Below are positions 59,101 through 64,000 of a stretch of DNA of 64,000 nt, piece by piece. This DNA comes from Callipepla californica brunnescens. Its lineage: Eukaryota > Chordata > Aves > Galliformes > Odontophoridae. Under the pieces are notes generated by a model. That model was given only the letters and a program-made list of their open reading frames with translations. It ran no database searches and was not told the DNA's origin. Each line of letters starts with the position of its first letter. Position 1 is the first letter of the stretch. The stretch covers positions 3,558,166 to 3,622,165 of the forward strand of contig JALIRH010000048.1 of NCBI GenBank assembly GCA_023055505.1. Direction: 5' to 3'. The translations under genes and the position numbers were made by a program.

Positions 59101-61007
59101 CAGTTTTTTAAGAACAAGTTAATGCAGCTGATGTGACAAGGAACCCAGGGACAATTGTGTGCAATTCCTTAACAAAAGCAAAATCCTATTACATATTGAC
59201 ACAGGGCTCCAGGTCCTGGATTCTCAGTTGAGCAAGTTATTAGCACATGTTGAACATACTATTCTCCTTCTCCCTTTGCACATTTCAAAATGACTGAATT
59301 TCCCTCTGATGGGAGGGAGGCTAAAGGGGCTGTTTTCCTCAAGTCTAGTCCAGAAAGTTATTCCCCAGTGTTTCCTTTATCATGAACTAGCACAGGGCAC
59401 ATTGTAAATGCTTGTGATATCAGCATTCAATTCATTCATTTTCTACCCGAACAGAGTCCCTAATGGATTATTACAATCTATAAATCACACTTATAAAATG
59501 CCTCCTTTATTAAGACAACATTAAATCATGGTGGTCTACCAAGCAGCACAGCATTAGATGGTAGTAAGCAACCACAAGGCCTGTACAGTTGCATCTTGTT
59601 GATATATACGTTGGACAAATTAGGATCACGGAGGTTATTTGAAAGCTAATAGGACCAAAAACATTGCTGAATAGCCCTTTAAGCCATCATCTTTTCTACC
59701 AGGCAGAACTAGTGATGGACCCCTTTCTGAATAATCATTTATATCTCCGACTGCACAACTAAGCCATTCTTTTGAATTCCAGGCTGAGGGATGCATAAAT
59801 TTATACTTATGATCATACTGGCAGAAAAACAAAAGAACCAATTTTGTAATATTGCCCACATGAATCTCTTATTAAGATGACAGATTTGTCATTTATCCCT
59901 ATACCTACTGGAGACAGTACAAAATTGTGGTCCTTGCATATGTAATTACAAATTACTGAGTGTAAAATCTAATAGTCTGCAGACACACAGTGGGGTGTTG
60001 CAGCAAGATGCAGCAGCAAATCTTCCAGCCACTTAAGCTAAGGGGATATAAATGGCATGGTATCTCTTACACGTTTGGAGGTTGAACGCTTTTAAAATCA
60101 AAAATATGTCACACCTTCAGCATCAGGGAAAGGTAGAAGAAGGCAACCGCAGAGAAAAAAAGCAATCATTCAGCTGATTTGGGAAGACTGTCTTATCTTC
60201 CAATTTCTTGTTTATCGTATTATCCAGGAGACCTTGAGTGTCGAATGTCACATGGTTAAAAGTTACTTTGGTAATGCCTTGCACTTTATTGTCACCACCA
60301 GCACTTTTTCTGCTAGAATTCCTTCAGAATTAAGCATTTTTAGTTAAGCAGTTGAGAGTATCTCAAGTTAGACTCCTCCATGTCTTCTAGAAAAGCCTGT
60401 ATTTCTCTCATCGTTGTAGGAAGCTAGACAAGGCTGAAGAGAATAGCAGTCTGCAACCTAACTTGGCCTACATTCTTGTCACAGAGAGATGTGTGTCCCA
60501 TCAGGCATTCTGTTTAGGGCTATAGGCTCAATAGTTGTTATACAGCACACAAGAATAAACAGATTTGATAAATTTCAACATTCAGTCAAATTGAAAATCC
60601 TGGCTACATAAGTATCAAAGATACCTAGTTCAAACTTGTCTATCAGATGCTATCAGGACCAATTCTGGTCATGCTAACGTAGACCTCAGCAGGAGCTTAT
60701 GCCAGCTACTTTGTAAAACTGACAATGCAAACAGGGCCTCAGTCAGCAGGAGGTAACATTTCACAAGACCAATAATTTATATGCTCAAAAAATTGGACTT
60801 ATCACACAAAAATGAATTAAGGAAAATTTCAGATGTGCTCCTCTTCTTGATAGCTCAGATGAACCCATTCGCAGTCAACATACTACTTCTTTCCCCCTTC
60901 TACATATCTTACCTCACCAATCATTTTCACATCTTCTCGTCCATACCAGTCCGGCTCATACACTTCATGGAGAGACTCTGTAAGCTTCTTTGAGGCATCC
61001 TGCATCC
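20070..61007 (-). CDS. AMPH: Amphiphysin (AMPH), exon 3 to stop
   Basis: Amphiphysin is a presynaptic BAR-SH3 adaptor that senses and bends membrane and links clathrin, AP2, dynamin, synaptojanin and endophilin during synaptic-vesicle endocytosis. Joined over the eighteen ordinary exons listed separately, the CDS gives 614 complete codons plus stop. With the two 5' exons beyond the window the protein would be near the ~695 residues of mammalian AMPH. Order: BAR (exons at 61007 down to 53531), proline-rich (50803-50665 and first half of 49213-49085), clathrin/AP2 motifs (49213 to 42601), acidic variable region (38330 to 24755), SH3 (23136-23035 and 20177-20070). Phases agree at every junction. 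A 1,815-bp cassette exon lies between the exons at 41012 and 38330. The promoter and first exons are to the right of the window. Confidence 0.97.
20419..20452 (+). repeat. 17-bp tandem duplication
   Basis: AATCAGCCTCTGGAGTC occurs twice in direct succession. A small replication-slippage duplication. Confidence 0.85.
21729..22340 (+). mobile_element. Probable retroviral LTR remnant
   Basis: The right end carries an AATAAA (22281-22286) followed by CTGGTCGGGCTAACATTTGT and CCCATTGTGTCTTAATC. This R-U5-like arrangement is common in avian endogenous retrovirus LTRs, and it ends near CGGGAACACA. The left limit is a guess placed at a TG dinucleotide. No internal viral coding sequence is attached. 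Confidence 0.4.
23035..23136 (-). CDS. AMPH: AMPH exon: SH3 N-terminal half
   Basis: 34 codons, phase 0 on both sides, donor GTAAAAAC. Reads [18 protein letters not shown] and then [20 protein letters not shown] is the amphiphysin form of the ALYDY motif, and the acidic ANSDEL loop is typical of amphiphysin SH3 domains. Confidence 0.97.
23137..24754 (-). other. AMPH intron
   Basis: About 1.6 kb of AT-rich sequence. No repeat or additional exon was recognised. Confidence 0.5.
24755..25012 (-). CDS. AMPH: AMPH exon: acidic segment before SH3
   Basis: 86 codons, phase 0, acceptor TTTTCCTAG, donor GTCTGC. Begins [17 protein letters not shown] and ends [13 protein letters not shown], matching the conserved [11 protein letters not shown] and PPGFLYK anchors of mammalian AMPH. 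The middle is Glu/Asp/Ser-rich and poorly conserved. Confidence 0.95.
25463..25615 (-). CDS. AMPH: AMPH exon: Ala/Glu-rich variable segment
   Basis: 51 codons, phase 0, acceptor CTACAG, donor GTACCT. Reads [20 protein letters not shown], then [20 protein letters not shown] and ETDVSQ. Low complexity (Ala, Glu, Gly) like the corresponding human region; placed by frame and splice sites rather than by strict similarity. Neighbouring introns show nothing else. Confidence 0.88.
25616..29348 (-). other. AMPH intron
   Basis: 3.7 kb, AT-rich, with A-runs near 26050 and 26441. No exon or nameable mobile element was seen. Confidence 0.5.
29349..29405 (-). CDS. AMPH: AMPH small exon in variable region
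   Basis: 19 codons, phase 0, acceptor TTATACAG, donor GTACAT. Reads [19 protein letters not shown]. Acidic, with no defined domain. Supported by clean splice sites, phase and position; possibly alternatively spliced. Confidence 0.8.
29406..34618 (-). other. AMPH intron
   Basis: 5.2 kb. It contains an 11-13 nt T run near 30750 and a short AT-rich palindromic patch at about 33280-33345. No exon was supported. Confidence 0.5.
34619..34735 (-). CDS. AMPH: AMPH exon: TEAEEAPP segment
   Basis: 39 codons, phase 0, donor GTGAGTGA. Reads [20 protein letters not shown] and ends PDESTEQAA, corresponding to human ..EQAPPTEPKAEEP. The acceptor (ATAAAACAAAAG) has a purine-rich approach, with its pyrimidines (TTTTTCCACTGTTTACTT) about 25-45 bases upstream, so it is probably weak and a candidate for regulated skipping. 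Confidence 0.88.
34736..37004 (-). other. AMPH intron
   Basis: 2.3 kb, containing the CR1 fragment at 35269-35440. Nothing else was recognised. Confidence 0.55.
35269..35440 (-). mobile_element. CR1 LINE fragment
   Basis: Plus strand shows antisense CR1: GTCACAGAACGGCTTAGATT, GGAAGGGACTTTAAAGACCA, then GGGCAGCCTGTTCCACTGCC. This is the 3' end of the element in minus orientation. Confidence 0.9.
37005..37055 (-). CDS. AMPH: AMPH exon: DTAAFTVQ segment
   Basis: 17 codons, phase 0, acceptor TTATCTAG, donor GTAAGTGG. Reads [17 protein letters not shown], aligned with human DTSLFTMQTDQSMICNL. Small cytosolic linker exon. Confidence 0.9.
37056..38297 (-). other. AMPH intron
   Basis: 1.2 kb; no feature recognised. 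Confidence 0.5.
38298..38330 (-). CDS. AMPH: AMPH 33-bp exon
   Basis: 11 codons, phase 0: [11 protein letters not shown] (human ASGGSFNGFTQ). Acceptor CTACTTAG, donor GTAAG. It directly follows the large cassette exon in transcript order. Confidence 0.93.
38331..38884 (-). other. AMPH intron with a poly(A) run
   Basis: Carries about 20 consecutive A on the plus strand near 38437-38456. Read-through of the large exon past its donor would reach a stop at 38855. Confidence 0.6.
38885..40699 (-). CDS. AMPH: AMPH giant 605-codon cassette exon
   Basis: 1,815 bp, open throughout, acceptor TGCTTAAAG after a long pyrimidine tract, donor GAG/GTACCT, phase 0 at both ends, so it can be included or skipped without frameshift. 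It sits between the TTTELVQP and [11 protein letters not shown] exons, which are adjacent in ordinary AMPH. The product is highly acidic, rich in Glu, Ser, Thr and Asn, with no globular domain I recognise. Exon-local residues: clathrin-box-like IVDLE at 236-240, LEDLLD at 102-107, a seven-Ala run at 422-428, and seven Trp between 447 and 513 in contexts such as [25 protein letters not shown] and SIWGEI. A retina-enriched amphiphysin variant with large inserts has been reported in mammals; this may be its bird counterpart, which I cannot verify here. Confidence 0.85.
40989..41012 (-). CDS. AMPH: AMPH 24-bp microexon TTTELVQP
   Basis: Eight codons, phase 0, acceptor CTATACAG, donor GTAAGC. Matches human TSTDLVQP. 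It is too short to be found except by comparison and splice sites. Confidence 0.9.
41013..42600 (-). other. AMPH intron
   Basis: 1.6 kb; no repeat or exon recognised. Confidence 0.5.
42601..42624 (-). CDS. AMPH: AMPH 24-bp microexon TLPWDLWT (clathrin W-box)
   Basis: Eight codons, phase 0, strong pyrimidine-rich acceptor and donor GTAAGAC. PWDLW is the W-box that binds the clathrin terminal-domain beta-propeller and is identical in mammals. Skipping it would remove one of the clathrin contacts without changing frame. Confidence 0.95.
42625..45830 (-). other. AMPH intron
   Basis: 3.2 kb AT-rich; no mobile element or exon supported. Confidence 0.5.
45831..45938 (-). CDS. AMPH: AMPH exon: LLDLD / DPF clathrin-AP2 motifs
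   Basis: 36 codons, phase 0, acceptor CTAACAG, donor GTATCTC. Reads [20 protein letters not shown] and ends [14 protein letters not shown] is the classical clathrin box and DPF the AP2 alpha-ear motif; both are intact. Together with the PWDLW microexon this forms the clathrin/AP-binding region. Confidence 0.97.
46968..47245 (+). mobile_element. CR1 LINE 3' fragment
   Basis: Sense CR1 3' end: GAACAGCATGGAGCTGTGTC, CAGTGGAACAGGCTCCCCAG, GGGTTTGGATTTTGGGCGTT, then TGATCCTTGTGGGTTCCTTC and the terminal ATTCTATGACT motif. Confidence 0.92.
47487..47932 (-). mobile_element. CR1 LINE fragment (~450 bp)
   Basis: Antisense CR1 from its 3' terminus (AATCATAGAATCGCTTCAG) through GGTCATCCAGTCCAACTTCC and CTGTTCCAGGGCCTCACCAC to CCTCCAGGCTGAAAAGCCCC. 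It is the longest CR1 copy in the window. The 118-codon plus-strand frame here is only antisense of the element. Confidence 0.93.
49085..49213 (-). CDS. AMPH: AMPH exon: PPVPPLPK proline motif and FDDNF
   Basis: 43 codons, phase 0, acceptor GTCTAG, donor GTAAG. Reads [18 protein letters not shown], then [26 protein letters not shown] is an SH3-binding proline motif. FDDNF (FEDNF in mammals) fits the FxDxF/FxDNF motif for the AP2 alpha appendage. Confidence 0.96.
49214..50664 (-). other. AMPH intron
   Basis: 1.45 kb; nothing recognised besides AT-rich sequence. Confidence 0.5.
50665..50803 (-). CDS. AMPH: AMPH exon: proline/serine-rich region
   Basis: 139 bp, enters in phase 2 and leaves in phase 0. 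Reads [38 protein letters not shown] and ARPKSPTQ. The many S/T-P sites correspond to the proline-directed phosphorylation region of amphiphysin 1 and follow the BAR domain. Confidence 0.97.
50804..53530 (-). other. AMPH intron
   Basis: 2.7 kb; no repeat, RNA gene or exon recognised. Confidence 0.5.
53531..53613 (-). CDS. AMPH: AMPH exon: end of BAR domain
   Basis: 83 bp, phase 0 in and 2 out, acceptor TTTCTCAG, donor GTGACT. Reads [19 protein letters not shown] and then AFTIQGAP, the last BAR helix and the linker to the proline-rich region. Confidence 0.96.
53614..54525 (-). other. AMPH intron
   Basis: 0.9 kb; nothing recognised. Confidence 0.5.
54526..54601 (-). CDS. AMPH: AMPH exon: BAR helix RVGFYVNTF
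   Basis: 76 bp, phase 2 in and 0 out, acceptor CTCCATAG, donor GTAAGT. Reads [18 protein letters not shown] then FHKEIAL, identical in type to mammalian AMPH. Confidence 0.97.
54602..56275 (-). other. AMPH intron with TTTG repeat
   Basis: 1.7 kb; includes a (TTTG)n microsatellite near 55945-55963. No exon was seen. Confidence 0.55.
56276..56361 (-). CDS. AMPH: AMPH exon: BAR helix AEEEFQKAQ
   Basis: 86 bp, phase 0 in and 2 out. Reads [18 protein letters not shown] then [10 protein letters not shown]. Part of the long coiled helices that form the BAR dimer. Acceptor GTTTTAG, donor GTAAG. Confidence 0.97.
56362..56767 (-). other. AMPH intron
   Basis: 406 bp; nothing recognised. Confidence 0.5.
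56768..56875 (-). CDS. AMPH: AMPH exon: BAR segment [13 protein letters not shown]
   Basis: 36 codons, phase 0. Reads [20 protein letters not shown] and then [16 protein letters not shown]. The basic KRSRK and SSKRKDE stretches are the lipid-binding positive face of the BAR domain. Acceptor TGTACAG, donor GTAGTG. Confidence 0.97.
56876..58161 (-). other. AMPH intron with poly(A) run
   Basis: 1.3 kb; an A run of about 20 on the plus strand near 57019-57038. No exon was seen. Confidence 0.55.
58162..58257 (-). CDS. AMPH: AMPH exon: BAR segment KCDELWEDF
   Basis: 32 codons, phase 0. Reads [19 protein letters not shown] then [13 protein letters not shown]. Acceptor TTTACAG, donor GTACAGT. 96 bp, the usual length of this BAR exon. 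Confidence 0.97.
58258..60912 (-). other. AMPH intron
   Basis: 2.7 kb, containing T runs near 58380 and 58500 and the CR1 fragment at 58762-58850. No exon was seen. Confidence 0.55.
58762..58850 (+). mobile_element. CR1 LINE 3' terminal fragment
   Basis: Shows CTGTGTGGAGCAGGAAGATG, AACTCAATGATCCTTGCAGA, TCCCTTCCATGTTGGGATAC and terminal TCTATGATTTTT, the short 3' end typical of heavily 5'-truncated CR1. Confidence 0.88.
60913..61007 (-). CDS. AMPH: AMPH exon 3: BAR segment GMQDASKKL
   Basis: 95 bp, phase 1 in and 0 out, acceptor TTAATTACAG, donor GTAAGAT. Reads [20 protein letters not shown] then [11 protein letters not shown]. By comparison with the family this is the third coding exon; the two earlier ones (N-terminal amphipathic helix and first BAR helix) are outside the window. 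Confidence 0.97.
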
Positions 61008-64000
61008 CTGTAATTAAACAGAAAAAGGAATATGTAGGTGCAGACAATAAGAAATAGTTGATAAATATATTCATTTCAACCTACGTGTACTATTGTCTCT
61101 GGGATGTTTAGAATATAATTTCCAAGAGCTGAAACAAAACCTTTATGTTCATCCAGCTCACCCAGGTTAATGAGAAATCTCCTTCATATCGAGATTAACC
61201 TATATTTATATGCGTGAAAAACTTCCTATCAGATTAGAAATTTAATTTGCTGTTCTAAAGTAAATCTATCAGAACATGAAAACAACTCAGAGGGTTGTCC
61301 TGCCCACAGAAGACATTTAACACCTAGTTGAATGACCGTCACTGAGAAGCCAAATAAATAGCAGCCTGTCTTTGATTATTCTCAGCTCTTCCATCCTACA
61401 GGATATTTTCCTAGCTGGTCCAGAACAAGTCCCATGCCTGTCTGTGTGCAAGATAAAGCATTTCCAGGGTTGGGTGATTAAAATGGCTGAGATCTGTGGA
61501 AACTGCTGTATCTGATCTCTCATAACACACTAAGTTCAGAATCAGTAATTTTAAAATGACAATTTTATTCCAGCTTCTTTGCAAAATCTAAACAGTGACT
61601 ATTAAATATTTTTCACAGTAACACAGAATGTCAGGGATTGGAAGGGACCTCGAAAGATCACTTAGCCCAATCTCCCTGCTGGAGCAGGAACACCTGGATT
61701 AGGACACCCAGGAATACACCCAGGTGGGTTTTGCATGTCTTTTGAGGAGACCCCACAACCTCTCTGGAAATTTTTCTTAGCATTCTCTTTAAAAAACAAA
61801 AAATATATCTCTATTCAGAATCTGTTTGCTGCAGCACATCTGTGTGATCTTGAAAATATCTCTATCTGATTTTCAGATTAAACTGCTAAGTCGCTGGATT
61901 TAGCATCAATATCTGTTTTCTGCATAAATAAATGTTTAAGAGCAGAAGAAGAGAATTCACTAGGAACTTGTATGTTTAGAGCAGTTTTGATGTAGCCAGT
62001 TGCTATTCCAACACGCACTCCAAAACACAAGTTCAGGGTATGAGAGGAAAAGAAATGCAAGATTGCACACTTCCTAGTGTAGAAATGGTAGGAAAAAAGA
62101 ATATGGAAAAAGTTGCAAGTAAACAGATGTCCTTCAGGAGAGGGAAAGGGAGAGAAGACTTAGAAAGGGAACCCTGATGTTTAGAAGGTACTGACTTTCA
62201 CCCTGTAATCAAATAGTGCTGTGCCAAAATGGGATATTTAACTTTTTCAGGGGTTGCTGTGGGGTGCTTCTGAATGACAGAGCTCAGCTTGAAGAATTTG
62301 TACAGCATAAGGACTTTAGACACATTTCTTCCTGTTCTACTTTATGGTAAATATTAAGGATAATTTGTCACTGGCTCAGAAAGAATTACTGAATAAAGTT
62401 GTTTGTTTGCTTGCTTTTATATGTCAGATTACACTAAAATACAGATGACCTTCACGTATTTTTTCCAGGGAGCACTGATATAAAATCTTTTTTAATGTCA
62501 CTACGAATTAATAAACCCAGGAGGTGAGTCAAAACCACCACAGTACCGCCATGCTTAAGAGGGCTGTGCTCTGTCCACTCAGGCCATACACACAAAGTAG
62601 AAAGCTCTGTACTGTCTGGCTCACACCTGATCCTTTCTCATACCTGAACTTTTGCCCTTAAGGACGGTTCACTCTAAATCTGCAACATATGTTCCGGCAG
62701 TGGCCTGCTAGCACAGCTTTCCCCTAATCTCTCCTGCAGTCTGCATTCAGCTCAGTCATGGACCTGCCTTGGGTAGAGCACCTGTACCTACACAGATTTT
62801 GTTAAATACTTCGTTGTTTGTTAAATACTACAGAATTCCAGCCATGTACCGCATCAGAGAGCAAGCAAAAGACACTTAGCAGCCCTTGCTTGAGGGATAT
62901 CAGCTCACACCAACTTCTACACTTCCTTCACTTCTGAGAATCTGCAGTCTTTCAGCCAAGCATATTCCCTGCAAAAAGCTTCAGCCAAATCCAGCTGCAG
63001 CGTGAAGCAGATGCACATAATAACATTTGGCTACCTTGGTCAGAAAAGTTCAGCATGAAATTCCCAAATGATGAGCCAGTCTTTTCCTACTATATCTATA
63101 CAGTGCTTACTGCAGTGCCCCAAAGGACTGAAGAGTACTAACCCAGCGTGCTCTCATTCTTTCACATGCCTACAGGTATAAACTTACATTGTTCACGGAA
63201 TTTTTGAATTTATTTCTTATTTTGGCTGACTTTCACATTGAATATTTCTTACACACAGATGCTTTTTATGTATTAATCATTACTAAAGTTAAGAGGATTA
63301 GTGTCATCCAACGGACTGCAGGCTGTCTCCCTGCTGTTTTCAGCTGCTGTCACTGAGAAAGATAAATTGTTTAGAGCAAGTCATGGAGGCACTATCAAAT
63401 GTGAAAGTATTTTTTACTGCCGGGGAACAGTTAGAATTTTATATTTCATATCAACTGTTCCATTAAGCACCACTTCTTGGTAATTGGGTAACTTACTTAA
63501 TAACTAGAAATGCCAAAATAATTGAATTGCTTAGGAAAAATGATGCTAAATAATTCTGTTACTTAAGTTTGAGACACTCGCATGAAATATTATTTCTTTC
63601 TTTGGGAAAGAGCCTCTGTCCCTGGATTTCTAGAGGCATAATATGCAGTAGGGATCCTCAGAGGTTATGTGTACAAACATTCCCATCACAGTGCCCTAGA
63701 GATGGCAGAGGGCAGGTGACTCTTTGCTATCACAATTCCAATGTAATCAGGCTCTCATGGAGACTGAGACTGGCATGGGTTCCCAGACCAATCTCAGGAC
63801 CAATATACTGTGATGCCTCCTCATGTCCTGTCAGGGAAATATAGGCAGAATCAAGAAGAAAAATACATTTTCCTGACTAAGCAAAGCACCTTATTCTGAC
63901 TCTTCATATTTTATTATTTGAGTGGAGAAATTAATGTAAGGTTCTCCAAGGAAACAACATGTCCTGCCACGTGAGCTGCACTCATTATTGCCCATTACCC
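61008..64000 (-). other. AMPH intron 2 (partial)
   Basis: Runs off the right edge. Contains a CR1 fragment at 61618-61785. I found no exon matching the upstream BAR residues here. Confidence 0.6.
61618..61785 (-). mobile_element. CR1 LINE fragment
   Basis: Antisense CR1: GTAACACAGAATGTCAGGGA, TTGGAAGGGACCTCGAAAGA, CCCAATCTCCCTGCTGGAGC, then CACAACCTCTCTGG. Minus orientation. Confidence 0.9.

Overview
This is vertebrate nuclear DNA, almost certainly from a bird. It has intron-split genes with GT-AG junctions, several CR1 LINE fragments of avian type, an avian-style solo LTR, and a T-cell receptor V cluster beside AMPH. A galliform such as chicken fits best (the chromosome 2 TRG region), but the species cannot be proved from the sequence alone.

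Left part (1-10.7 kb, plus strand). Four consecutive exons encode the inter-WW linker and second WW domain of HECW1 with normal splice sites. The series then stops before any HECT-domain exon. An in-frame candidate terminal exon with a downstream AATAAA follows. Further right lies one isolated PDE1-type exon (closest to PDE1C), flanked by two copies of a ~200-bp direct repeat. I read this block as a chimeric duplicon made of pieces of two genes.

Middle (10.9-14 kb, minus strand). A 304-bp solo LTR forms the exact border between the duplicon and a small cluster of T-cell receptor gamma V segments. One V (11.2 kb) is cut off by the LTR in or just after FR1. One (12.8-13.3 kb) has an open V region and a recombination signal with 23-bp spacing. 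One (13.65-14.0 kb) has a good 23-RSS but a frameshift in FR2. No J or C segments are in the window; they would lie to the left. V genes next to the 3' end of AMPH, on the same strand, is also the mammalian arrangement.

Foldback element (15.9-16.4 kb). A long imperfect inverted repeat lies in the AMPH-TRGV intergenic region.

Right part (about 19-64 kb, minus strand). This is amphiphysin (AMPH) from its third coding exon to the stop codon; the first two coding exons lie beyond the right edge. Eighteen ordinary coding exons plus one very large cassette exon were placed to the base. They encode, in order, most of the BAR domain, a proline-rich segment, the clathrin/AP2-binding stretch (FDDNF, LLDLD, DPF and PWDLW motifs), an acidic variable region and a split C-terminal SH3 domain. 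The large exon (38,885-40,699) is 1,815 bp, phase 0 on both sides, and would add 605 acidic residues with a cluster of tryptophan motifs.

The introns hold CR1 fragments, a probable second LTR and simple repeats, with no further gene that I can support.
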